DNA of 7,239 nt from an uncultured Collinsella sp. (GCA_900555955.1 USNA01000047.1:1-7239), one strand, 5' to 3'; numbered from the stretch's first letter, positions 1 through 6,001 are shown. Numbers and translations are program-made. Notes: a model not told the origin generated them from the letters alone.

Positions 1-268
1 CCACATCGCGGTGCGTGCGGATAGTTTCCTCGACGAGCTTTTTGCCGGTCACGTCGATAAAGAGGGGGACGGATGCCTTGAACACGCCCATCAGGCGGGG
101 AACGACGAGGTTTCCGGAGCTCTCGGCAATGGCATTGTGGAACGCGGTGTCGGCGGCGGAGTAATCCTCACCGGCCTCGGCCAGGCGCTCGGATTCGTCG
201 CAGAGCTCTTTGATACAGACGACCTGGTCGTTGGTTGCGTGCTCGGCCGCCATGCGTGCCATCCGCGG
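1..268 (-). pseudogene. FCD-domain (GntR/FadR-family) transcriptional regulator, fragment
   Basis: Reading the minus strand from about 268 down to the window edge gives a good FCD ligand-binding domain. It begins PRMARMAAEHATND, then has DTAFHNAIAESSGN (the D-x3-H metal-binding pair plus the Ser-Asn typical of the family), and ends TIRTHRDV, the position of a later metal-ligand histidine. FCD proteins bind small carboxylates or sugar acids and control nearby catabolic genes; here the neighbours are a sugar-acid permease fragment and a dehydratase. The C-terminal end lies beyond the window. The N-terminal winged-helix DNA-binding domain is missing: above about 268 the reading frame stays open but loses all family resemblance, and the other strand becomes GntP coding sequence. 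As it stands the gene could not make a DNA-binding regulator. Family assignment is confident; the exact breakpoint is uncertain by about 10 bp. Confidence 0.75.
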
Positions 269-431
269 CGGTGCCACGGCCCTCTCGCACGTCAACGATG
301 CCGGTTTTTGGATGTGCTCCTCGTTTCTGGAGATTGACGAGAAGACCACCCTCAAGTCCTGGACCGTTATGGAGACGCTTATCGGCCTTTCGGGTCTTGC
401 CTGCGCCCTGGTGATTTCGTTCTTTGCCTAG
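258..431 (+). pseudogene. C-terminal fragment of GntP-family sugar-acid (gluconate-type) permease
   Basis: This plus-strand frame ends at TAG 429-431 and encodes about 54 recognisable residues. They include GGATALSHVNDAGFW, then KSWTVMETLIGL, then a hydrophobic final helix ending VISFFA. These are the last segments of the GntP family of gluconate/sugar-acid:H+ symporters, where SHVNDxGFW and the TW(S/T)VxET motif sit just before the final membrane helix. A whole member has about 440-450 residues, so nearly 90% is absent. The upstream part of the same open frame (from ATG 210) is antisense to the FCD regulator and is not permease. The dehydratase starts 108 bp downstream on the same strand, consistent with a former permease-dehydratase operon. 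The fragment has no ribosome binding site or start of its own. Confidence 0.75.
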
Positions 432-495
432 TTCGCGTAGCTAAGCATCTTTTGCCGAGTGCATCGCTCGGTACCCATTTACACCTGATTCATTA

Positions 496-515
496 ACCAA
501 CGATTGGTACAACCG
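496..515. promoter_or_regulatory. Candidate GntR/FCD operator upstream of the dehydratase
   Basis: TGGTACAACCG (505-515) fits the TGGTNNNACCA-type operator known for FadR-like GntR regulators except at the last base. It overlaps a second small palindrome, ACCAA-CGA-TTGGT (496-508). The site lies 24 bp before the dehydratase start, just upstream of its ribosome binding site, where a bound repressor could block transcription. The FCD regulator fragment at the left edge is the natural candidate ligand-sensing partner. Support is motif resemblance and position only; no clear -35/-10 pair was identified here. Confidence 0.35.
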
Positions 516-539
516 TTCAAATCAAAAGAGGAGAGCATC

Positions 540-2318
540 ATGGACGAGAAGACCAAGGCACAGATTCAGCAGGAGGCAGCCGACCTGGTTGCCAAGCTGC
601 AGCCGCGTTCCGGCAAGTTTCGCACCATCAGCCCCGAGATGGACCCGCTGCGTCTGGGCTCTGGCTGGTCCATCGAGGATCTGGACAAGCCGCAGGTCAT
701 TATCGAGTCGACGTTCGGCGACTCGCACCCGGGTTCTGCCGGCCTGTTTGAGCTGGTCGAGGAGGTCCGTGCTGGCGTTGCCGAGGCTGGCGGTCACGGT
801 GCCCGTTACTTCTGCACCGATATCTGCGACGGCGAGGCCCAGGGCCACGACGGCATTAACTACTCGCTGCCCAGCCGCGACATGATCGCCAACATGATCG
901 AGATCCATGCCAAGGCCACCCCGTTCGACGCCGGCGTCTTTGTCGCCAGCTGCGATAAGGGCCTGCCTGCGAACCTCATGGCCATGGGCCGCATCAACAT
1001 CCCCTCCATCGTCGTTACCGGCGGTGTCATGGATGCAGGCCCCGACCTGCTGACCCTGGAGCAGCTCGGCGCCATCTCTGCCCGCTACGAGCGCGGCGAG
1101 ATCTCCCGCGAGGAGCTTGAGTTTGCCAAGCACAACGCATGCCCCAGCTGCGGCGCCTGCTCGTTTATGGGCACCGCGTCGACCATGCAGGTTACCGCCG
1201 AGGCCCTGGGCCTTATGCTCCCCGGTACGGCCCTGCTGCCCGCCACCAGCTGCGACCTGCGTGAGTTTGCGCGCGAGGCCGGCCGTCAGTCCGTGTGGCT
1301 TTCCGAGCACAACCTGTGCCCGCGCGACATCGTGACCAAGGAGTCCTTCGAGAACCTCATCATGGTCCACGGCGCCATTTCCGGCTCCACCAACTCGCTG
1401 CTGCATATCCCCGCGATCGCCCGCGAGTTTGGCATCGAGATGTCCGCCGACGATTTCGATCGCCTGCACCGTGGCGCCCACTACCTGCTCAACGTTCGCC
1501 CCGCAGGCGAGTGGCCGGCGCAGTTCTTCTACTATGCGGGCGGCGTGCCGCGCATCATGGAGGAGATCAAGTCGATGCTCCACCTCGACGTTATGACCGT
1601 CACCGGCAAGACCCTCGGCGAAAACCTCGAGGACCTTAAAAACAACGGCTACTACGAGAAGTGCGGCCGCTACTTGGAGAAGTGGAACCTCAAGCGCGAG
1701 GACATCATTCGCCCGTTTGACCAGGCTTTTGGTACCGATGGCTCCATCGCCATTCTCCACGGCAACCTTGCCCCCGAGGGCGCCGTCGTCAAGCACACGG
1801 TTGTTCCGCGCGAGATGTTCCAGGTCACGCTTAAGGCACGTCCGTTCGACTGTGAAGAGGACGCTATCCACGCCGTCCTGACGCACGAGGTCAAGCCCGG
1901 CGACGCCGTCATCATTCGCTACGAGGGCCCCAAGGGCTCCGGCATGCCCGAGATGTTCTACACCACTGAGGCCATCGCCAGCGACCCCGAGCTGGGCGCG
2001 AGCATTGCCCTGATCACTGACGGCCGCTTCTCCGGCGCCTCCAAGGGCCCGGCTATCGGTCACGTTTCGCCCGAGGCTGCCGTGGGCGGCCCGATTGCCC
2101 TGATTGAGGAGGGCGACCTGATCCAGATCAACATCCCCGAGCGCTCGCTGTCCATCGTGGGCATCGCCGGTAAGGAGATGGAGCCGGCCGAGGTTGACGC
2201 CGTCCTAGCCGAGCGCCGAGCCGCTTGGAAGCCCAAGGCTAATCACTATACCTCCGGCACGCTCAAGTTCTTTACCGAGCATGCAGTTTCCGCCATTCAG
2301 GGTGGCTACATGGAGTAG
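540..2318 (+). CDS. IlvD/Edd-family sugar-acid dehydratase (YjhG/YagF-like)
   Basis: The product (592 aa) is a cytoplasmic Fe-S dehydratase of the IlvD/Edd family. These enzymes remove water from 2,3-dihydroxy acids or aldonic acids to give a 2-keto(-3-deoxy) acid. Visible family motifs are CDG at residue 96, SCDKGLPANLMAMG (Cys138), CPSCGACSFMGTAST (Cys201/204/207), GSTNSLLHIPAIA near 282-294, and TDGRFSGASKGPAIGHVSPEA in the C-terminal beta-barrel domain. The first cluster cysteine of classic IlvD, in the PCN motif, is replaced by DSHPGSAGL. The LHLD-MTVTG-TLGENLE stretch and the CDG-xx-QG segment resemble the xylonate dehydratases YjhG/YagF more than branched-chain IlvD, so sugar-acid catabolism is inferred over Val/Ile synthesis. 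ATG 540 is chosen because AGAGGAG (527-533) sits 6 nt before it; the in-frame ATG at 504 has no such site. The upstream permease and FCD-regulator fragments support this role. The exact substrate is unknown. Confidence 0.88.
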   Translation: MDEKTKAQIQQEAADLVAKLQPRSGKFRTISPEMDPLRLGSGWSIEDLDKPQVIIESTFGDSHPGSAGLFELVEEVRAGVAEAGGHGARYFCTDICDGEAQGHDGINYSLPSRDMIANMIEIHAKATPFDAGVFVASCDKGLPANLMAMGRINIPSIVVTGGVMDAGPDLLTLEQLGAISARYERGEISREELEFAKHNACPSCGACSFMGTASTMQVTAEALGLMLPGTALLPATSCDLREFAREAGRQSVWLSEHNLCPRDIVTKESFENLIMVHGAISGSTNSLLHIPAIAREFGIEMSADDFDRLHRGAHYLLNVRPAGEWPAQFFYYAGGVPRIMEEIKSMLHLDVMTVTGKTLGENLEDLKNNGYYEKCGRYLEKWNLKREDIIRPFDQAFGTDGSIAILHGNLAPEGAVVKHTVVPREMFQVTLKARPFDCEEDAIHAVLTHEVKPGDAVIIRYEGPKGSGMPEMFYTTEAIASDPELGASIALITDGRFSGASKGPAIGHVSPEAAVGGPIALIEEGDLIQINIPERSLSIVGIAGKEMEPAEVDAVLAERRAAWKPKANHYTSGTLKFFTEHAVSAIQGGYME

Positions 2319-2403
2319 CGCCCATGCGCATCAAATATCTCCTCTCATAGATGCGCGGCACAAAGAGCCCCGAGTTCAGCCACGTCACCGGGGCGCGTTG
2401 TTC

Positions 2404-2420
2404 AGCGCCGCTGGGGCGCT
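2404..2420. other. Short hairpin in the convergent intergenic region
   Basis: AGCGCC (2404-2409) and GGCGCT (2415-2420) form a perfect 6-bp stem with a 5-nt loop. A second, looser pairing GCCCCG (2367-2372) / CGGGGC (2389-2394) lies just upstream. Neither is followed by a T-run, so they are not called terminators; they may help 3'-end formation of the dehydratase mRNA. Confidence 0.3.
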
Positions 2421-2449
2421 CCACTCAAACGACAAGAGACGTCTTACGC

Positions 2450-2500
2450 AAGCGCCCGCGTCCGTGGATAAAACCACGGGCGTGGGCGCTTCACTTTATT
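2450..2500 (+). terminator. Strong hairpin terminator between convergent genes
   Basis: Arms 2450-2467 and 2474-2491 pair along all 18 positions, with two G-T wobbles and a 6-nt A-rich loop. The stem is flanked by AA on the left and TT on the right. On the plus strand the stem is followed by the T-rich TCACTTTATT, suiting termination of the dehydratase transcript. The stem begins 5 nt beyond the stop codon of the minus-strand ArsC-like gene, so it can also end that transcript, although the minus-strand tail is not T-rich. Bidirectional use is inferred. Confidence 0.75.
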
Positions 2501-2837
2501 CCCAGCCCTTCCACACGTCAGGCTCGTAGCCAACGGTTGCCTGGCGGCCGTTGCGAACGATGGGCTCACGAAGAATCTGCTGGTTATCGAGCACCTTTTC
2601 GAACTTCTGGTCGGCAGCAAGATACTGTACGAGCGCAACCGTGTCGGCATCTTTCGCCTTTGGATCGATCACAGCGTCGATCCCGCCGACGGCGCGCGCC
2701 ACGCTTTCGAGCTCGCCTTTGCTCATCCCCTTTTCCTTCAAGTCGATGAACTGGAACTTCACACGACGTTCCTTGAAATAGCGCTGCGCCTTCTTAGTAT
2801 CGAAGCTTTTCTTCGTGCCGAATATCTGGATGTTCAT
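2496..2837 (-). CDS. ArsC/Spx-like thioredoxin-fold protein without a catalytic cysteine
   Basis: The product (113 aa) has the size and layout of the ArsC/Spx/YffB group. It has an N-terminal beta strand and active-site loop (FGTKKSFDTKKAQRYFKERR, residues 6-25), then a strand FQFIDL and a helical middle. The C-terminal signature is REPIVRNGRQATVGYEPDVW (90-109), matching the 'R-P-I-V...G' end of the fold. ArsC-family arsenate reductases and YffB carry the redox cysteine in the KNCDT/CxxC region. Here the equivalent is KSFDT, and the whole protein contains no cysteine. It therefore cannot do thiol chemistry by the usual route. A non-enzymatic, possibly Spx-like protein-binding role is a guess. 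The start ATG (2835-2837) has only a weak ribosome-binding sequence upstream. It is transcribed towards the dehydratase and shares its terminator region. Confidence 0.82.
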   Translation of the reverse strand: MNIQIFGTKKSFDTKKAQRYFKERRVKFQFIDLKEKGMSKGELESVARAVGGIDAVIDPKAKDADTVALVQYLAADQKFEKVLDNQQILREPIVRNGRQATVGYEPDVWKGWE

Positions 2838-3121
2838 ACGTACCGTCTTCGCTCAATTCTCGTCCGTCCATGATACGACAAGGGAGCCGAGCAAAAACAG
2901 AGCAGGCGGAGATGGAGGAGGACGGCGACCGACCGTCGGCAAGAGTCGGCCGGATCGGACTGGCGCCCAGCGCGCGCCGGCGACACGCTCGCAGCTGCAC
3001 ACATAGCCGATGTACAAGCTCGCCGCGGCGTTCCCTCGCCCCGCGGTGTGGCGATAGAGAAGCACGCCACCCGTCAACGATGGCGCCTCGGTGAAGAAAA
3101 TCAACGTCTGGGTTACATCCC
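2838..3121. other. Intergenic region without a recognisable gene
   Basis: This 284-bp GC-rich stretch separates the divergent ArsC-like gene and the MFS operon leader. Several open frames of 60-83 codons overlap on both strands, but none has a ribosome binding site, family resemblance or convincing codon use. GC-rich palindromes such as CGCCGCGGCG and CCGACCGTCGG occur. A possible minus-strand -10 box (TATCAT, plus-strand 2870-2875) lies about 33 bp upstream of the ArsC-like start, with no good -35 partner. No further feature is supported. Confidence 0.5.
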
Positions 3122-3150
3122 TTGAAAGGGGCGAAGACGGCTGCTAGAAT
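3122..3150 (+). promoter_or_regulatory. Sigma70-type promoter for the MFS-CBS operon
   Basis: TTGAAA (3122-3127) and TAGAAT (3145-3150) are separated by exactly 17 bp. Each box matches the housekeeping consensus at five of six positions, making this the best promoter in the window. The predicted transcription start is near 3157, which leaves a leader of about 200 nt before the MFS start codon. The leader contains a terminator-like hairpin and a short ORF. Confidence 0.65.
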
Positions 3151-3161
3151 ACCTCCCCGCT

Positions 3162-3275
3162 ATGAAGGATTTGACCAAAGCATACATCGCAATTCGGCGG
3201 CCCCTGGTATACGGGGCCTTTCCTGTTGTTCCCCAAGTGCGCTCTGAGCAGCCGCTTTCTTCCTGTCGTATCTGA
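3162..3275 (+). CDS. Possible 37-residue leader peptide
   Basis: An ATG 5 nt after the predicted transcription start opens a 37-codon frame (MKDLTKAYIAIRR... ending SSCRI) that stops at TGA 3273-3275. There is no ribosome binding site, so translation would have to be leaderless-like. The frame runs through the terminator-like hairpin at 3199-3218, an arrangement seen in attenuation leaders of resistance and efflux genes. No antiterminator pairing was found by eye and no family is recognised. This is a weak candidate and may be chance. Confidence 0.2.
   Translation: MKDLTKAYIAIRRPLVYGAFPVVPQVRSEQPLSSCRI
3199..3230 (+). terminator. Intrinsic terminator or attenuator in the MFS leader
   Basis: GGCCCC (3199-3204) pairs perfectly with GGGGCC (3213-3218) around an 8-nt loop and is followed by TTTCCTGTTGTT. 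It lies about 40 nt after the predicted start and 140 nt before the MFS gene. Because no convincing gene ends just before it, conditional termination (attenuation) of the MFS operon or a short regulatory RNA are both possible. Confidence 0.5.
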
Positions 3276-3295
3276 TGCACGCATAGCACGTGCAT
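3275..3295. other. Hairpin in the MFS leader
   Basis: ATGCACG (3275-3281) and CGTGCAT (3289-3295) form a perfect 7-bp inverted repeat with a 7-nt loop, centred 73 bp before the MFS start. It could be an RNA hairpin or a binding site for a dimeric repressor such as a TetR/MarR-type protein. The sequence does not decide between them. Confidence 0.4.
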
Positions 3296-3357
3296 GTTAT
3301 TTCGCCCGTGGGCCGGCGCGCCTTCGGCGAAGAATCGAATAGATACGAAGGAAGCTT

Positions 3358-4797
3358 ATGTCTGATAATTGTACGGTCGCGCCCGCCAATGGGCGCATTA
3401 CCGGTACCCAGATCCGCATCGTCGCGGTCGTCGTCCTGGGTGCCTTCTTGGCGCTACTGAACCAAACGGTGATGTCGCCTGCGCTGCCGGTCATCATGTC
3501 CGATTTCGCCATCGATGCCTCGACTGCCCAGTGGATCATGTCCATATACCCGCTGGTGAGCGGCATCATGGTCCCCGTTTCGGCGTTCCTTATCGACAAG
3601 TTCAGCACCCGCGCGCTATTCTTCGGGGCGACGCTGGTGTTCGCGCTGGGCACGCTGCTGTGCGCCGCAGCCCCTGATTTCCTGTTCCTCATCATCGGTC
3701 GCGTGTTGCAAGCGGCGGGCTCAGGCGTGCTCATGCCGCTTGTCTCGGTGGTTCCCATGCTGGTGTTCCCCGTCGAGAAACGAGGAACGGCTATGGGCAT
3801 GGCGGGCATCGTCATGTCGGCGGGTCCCGCGGTCGGCCCCGTCGTAGGCGGCGCGGTGATCGACACGTACGGCTGGCGCACCATGATCGGCGCCATCGTC
3901 CCCCTCGCAATTCTCGTGCTGGTGCTGGGCGTGTTCATGCTGAAAAACGTGGGCGAGCTGAAGAACCCCAAGCTCGACCTGCCCTCGGTCGTCCTCTCCA
4001 CCATCGCCTTCGGCGGACTTCTCTACGGGTTCTCGAGCGCCTCGTCGATGGGTTGGGGCAACCCCGTGGTGCTCGGCTCGATCGTCGCGGGGGGCGCGGG
4101 CTTGGTGCTGTTCGTCTGTCGAACACGCAAAATCGAGGACCCGCTGCTTCAACTGGGCACGCTCAAGACGCGCGAGTTCCGCGTGGCCGCCATCATCGTC
4201 ACGCTCATCAACGCCGCATGCCTGGTCACCAACACGCTGTTGCCGTTGCTGCTGCAAACCTCGCTTGGCGCTTCGGCCTTCGAAACCGGCATGGCCATGC
4301 TTCCCGCCGCGGCGGTGGGCATCATCATCAGCCCTATCTCCGGCGTGGTGTTCGACAAGTTCGGTCCGCGTGCCATCTCGATCGTCGGCCTGGCCCTCAT
4401 GACCGGCGCCCTGTTCCTGCTCTCGCTTTCGACGGTAAACACGCCCATCTTGGTGGTTGCGCTGTTCTGCATGCTGCAGTCCGCCGGCCAGCCGCTCCGC
4501 GAAATGCCGGTGAACACATGGGGTGTCAATGCCTTGAAAAATGACATGATCGCCCACGGCAACGCCATCGCGAACACCGGCCGCCAGGTCGCCGGCGGTT
4601 TGTGCACGGCGCTCATCATCACGGTCATGACAAGCGTCACCGCGTCGGCCGGCGTCGATGCGAGCATCCAAGTAGCCACCGCCGTGGGCGCGGGCGTCGC
4701 TTACAAGGTGTGCGCGGCAATCGGCCTCGTTTCCCTTATCTGCGCCATATTCAGCGTGCGCACCAAGAAAACCGCACCGAAAACGAAGGAGGCATAA
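3358..4797 (+). CDS. MFS transporter, DHA2 (EmrB/LmrB-like) family
   Basis: The product (479 aa) is a multi-pass inner-membrane protein of the drug:H+ antiporter-2 class, normally 14 TM helices. The first helix carries LNQTVMSPALPVI (34-46), a variant of the family's D-x-T-IVN-ALP motif D1. A degraded motif A, IDKFSTR (79-85), lies after helix 2. Motif C of exporters is clear at GIVMSAGPAVGPVVGGAVID (150-169), followed by YGWR. A second motif-A-like loop, FDKFGPR, occurs in the C-terminal half. Family members expel hydrophobic drugs, bile-like compounds or metabolites using the proton gradient; the substrate here cannot be read. ATG 3358 is supported by AAGGA 5 nt upstream. The gene ends 3 nt before the CBS-domain gene, indicating one operon. 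A strong promoter with a structured leader lies upstream, suggesting inducible expression. Confidence 0.9.
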   Translation: MSDNCTVAPANGRITGTQIRIVAVVVLGAFLALLNQTVMSPALPVIMSDFAIDASTAQWIMSIYPLVSGIMVPVSAFLIDKFSTRALFFGATLVFALGTLLCAAAPDFLFLIIGRVLQAAGSGVLMPLVSVVPMLVFPVEKRGTAMGMAGIVMSAGPAVGPVVGGAVIDTYGWRTMIGAIVPLAILVLVLGVFMLKNVGELKNPKLDLPSVVLSTIAFGGLLYGFSSASSMGWGNPVVLGSIVAGGAGLVLFVCRTRKIEDPLLQLGTLKTREFRVAAIIVTLINAACLVTNTLLPLLLQTSLGASAFETGMAMLPAAAVGIIISPISGVVFDKFGPRAISIVGLALMTGALFLLSLSTVNTPILVVALFCMLQSAGQPLREMPVNTWGVNALKNDMIAHGNAIANTGRQVAGGLCTALIITVMTSVTASAGVDASIQVATAVGAGVAYKVCAAIGLVSLICAIFSVRTKKTAPKTKEA

Positions 4798-4800
4798 GCG

Positions 4801-5307
4801 ATGTCCGAGATTCTGTCCGAGCGCATCCCGCTCGAGCTCGAGGGGACGCCCGTTTCGAGCATCATGATTGAAGAGCCGTTCACCTGCACGCAGGATTGCA
4901 CGATTTCCGACGTGGTGCGCATGCTCGCCGAAAACGAGGTGAGCAGCATGCCCGTAATCGATGAACGCAACCAGGTGGTCGGGTTCATCTCCGACGGCGA
5001 TGTCATGGGAGCCATCGCGCAGCATCGCGCTCACACCATCTTCACGGGCGGCGACGCGTCCATGCTGTACTTCGACGATCAGAGCCTTGAGCAGCGCATC
5101 GAAGACCTGAAGGATCGCTGCGTCATGGATTTCGCGACGCGCCAGGTAGTGTGTGCCCGTCCCGAGCAGAGCATCGCCCGCGTCGCCGCGCTGCTGGCGA
5201 AGAAGAAGTTCAAGAAGCTTCCTGTGGTTGATGACGAGGGCAAACTCGTGGGGGTCATCCGCCGCTCCGCCATCACCAAATACATCTTCGGCATCCTTTT
5301 CCAATAG
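4801..5307 (+). CDS. Tandem CBS-domain protein
   Basis: The product (168 aa) is soluble and consists almost entirely of two CBS repeats forming one Bateman module. CBS1 spans about residues 15-73 (VSSIMIEEPFTC...VSSMPVID...VVGFISDGDVM). CBS2 spans about 106-165 (CVMDFATRQVVC...FKKLPVVDDEGKLVGVI). They are separated by a ~30-residue charged linker. CBS pairs usually bind adenine nucleotides or related ligands and regulate an attached or partner protein. No catalytic or DNA-binding domain is present, so a stand-alone sensor role is inferred. The start ATG lies 3 nt after the MFS stop. Its ribosome binding site AAGGAGG (4785-4791) is inside the MFS coding end, so translation is probably coupled. 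This makes a regulatory link to the transporter plausible but unproven. Confidence 0.88.
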   Translation: MSEILSERIPLELEGTPVSSIMIEEPFTCTQDCTISDVVRMLAENEVSSMPVIDERNQVVGFISDGDVMGAIAQHRAHTIFTGGDASMLYFDDQSLEQRIEDLKDRCVMDFATRQVVCARPEQSIARVAALLAKKKFKKLPVVDDEGKLVGVIRRSAITKYIFGILFQ

Positions 5308-5335
5308 GGGCAGGTCGCACTTGAGGCGAACATCT

Positions 5336-5401
5336 CGAGGCATCGAGCCAGCAACTGGACCAGACAACCTTGACACGCACGCGCTTTCCCTCGATGCTTC
5401 G
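5336..5401. repeat. 12-bp inverted repeat around a putative promoter
   Basis: CGAGGCATCGAG (5336-5347) and CTCGATGCTTCG (5390-5401) are inverted repeats that pair at all 12 positions with one G-T wobble, separated by 42 bp. The right arm overlaps the weak -10 box of the putative promoter at 5370-5398. It could be an operator pair or an RNA stem at the 3' end of the CBS transcript. Confidence 0.4.
5370..5398 (+). promoter_or_regulatory. Putative promoter for the MGMT-like gene
   Basis: A perfect -35 TTGACA (5370-5375) is followed after 17 bp by GATGCT (5393-5398), a poor -10. It lies 84 bp before the MGMT-like start in the 174-bp gap after the CBS gene, so separate transcription is plausible. 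The weak -10 lowers confidence. Confidence 0.35.
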
Positions 5402-5410
5402 GTAAGGGGA

Positions 5411-5427
5411 GCTGCGAAAATCGCAGC
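5411..5427. other. Compact hairpin upstream of the MGMT-like gene
   Basis: GCTGCGA (5411-5417) and TCGCAGC (5421-5427) form a perfect 7-bp stem with a 3-nt AAA loop. There is no T-run after it, so it is not an obvious terminator. If the promoter at 5370 is used, the hairpin would sit at the very 5' end of the mRNA, where it could stabilise the transcript. Confidence 0.4.
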
Positions 5428-5481
5428 ACGGGTGATCGGCGCCGCGCCCCCGAAGGCAAAAGCGAACACGGGAGCGATACG

Positions 5482-5790
5482 ATGGGAAAAGTCCTGGACG
5501 AAGATTTGGTTTATGAGATTCTCTCCGTCGTGGCAGAGATTCCGGCGGGATGCGTCGCCTCGTACGGTCAGATAGCGCGCCTCATCGGCAGGGAGAAAAA
5601 CTCTCGCCTGGTCGGAGCGGTGCTGAGCGAGGCGGATCGCTACGGCGATTATCCCTGCCACCGCGTCGTCAACCACGCGGGACGCCTCGCGCCAAACTTC
5701 CCCGACCAGCGAGCACTACTGACGGAGGAAGGAGTCGCCTTCCGAGACAACGGCTGCGGCGCCACGAAAAAACACCAGTGGAACGAGTAG
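5482..5790 (+). CDS. MGMT-like / alkyltransferase-like DNA-binding protein
   Basis: The product (102 aa) corresponds to the C-terminal DNA-binding and active-site domain of O6-methylguanine-DNA methyltransferase, without the N-terminal domain of Ada/Ogt. The family motifs are in order: VYEILSVVAEIPAG (10-23), the helix-turn-helix region SYGQIARLIGRE (27-38), SRLVGAVLSE (41-50), active-site PCHRVVN (58-64, Cys59), and DQRALLTEEGV (75-85). Alkyltransferase-like proteins of this size bind O6-alkylguanine and pass it to nucleotide excision repair, usually with PWHR replacing PCHR. Here the cysteine is kept, so real methyl transfer cannot be excluded. ATG 5482 follows GGGAG (5470-5474) with 7-nt spacing. 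It is on the same strand as the MFS-CBS operon but separated by 174 bp. Confidence 0.88.
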   Translation: MGKVLDEDLVYEILSVVAEIPAGCVASYGQIARLIGREKNSRLVGAVLSEADRYGDYPCHRVVNHAGRLAPNFPDQRALLTEEGVAFRDNGCGATKKHQWNE

Positions 5791-6001
5791 CCAGGCAGCG
5801 TAGCGTCTAAAGGAGCGACGCCACGGGGAACGACCTGCGCCCCGCCGCCGGACAACCTATGGCAAAGTGACACGTCCCACAAAGAGCGGCGCACCAGTAC
5901 GAGACACGACCGCGACGTAAAAAGACCCTATGATACTCGTAAGCATCTATCTGATTGCCCGCCTCGAGGTACCCAAAGAACGAGAGATGCCGAAACCCCT
6001 A
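5791..6001. other. Intergenic region, no gene seen
   Basis: This 211-bp stretch lies between the MGMT-like stop and the minus-strand tRNA terminator. An open frame beginning at 5930 runs across the terminator and the antisense of the tRNA fragment and is not credible as a gene. A weak 5-bp GCGTC/GACGC pairing near 5800-5820 could mark the end of the MGMT-like transcript. Nothing else is supported. Confidence 0.45.

Noticed and set aside
11..337. Plus-strand open frame of 108 codons
   Set aside because: It is the antisense of the FCD regulator up to about 268; the minus-strand reading has the real family motifs.
455..471. CCGAG/CTCGG hairpin after the permease fragment
   Set aside because: The 5-bp stem with a 7-nt loop and no T-run is too weak to call a terminator.
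522..2063. Long minus-strand open frame (513 codons) opposite the dehydratase
   Set aside because: It is a shadow created by GC-rich codon use; the composition is rich in Gly/Ala/Leu/Val with no motif, and the plus strand is clearly IlvD/Edd.
2834..3104. Overlapping minus-strand frames of 78 and 83 codons upstream of the ArsC-like gene
   Set aside because: They have no ribosome binding site and low-complexity Arg/Ser/Ala/Pro-rich products; one overlaps the start of the ArsC-like gene.
3721..5676. Minus-strand open frame of 651 codons across the MFS, CBS and MGMT-like genes
   Set aside because: It spans three well-supported plus-strand genes, has an abnormal Arg/His/Asp-rich composition and shows no domain; it is a GC-skew shadow.
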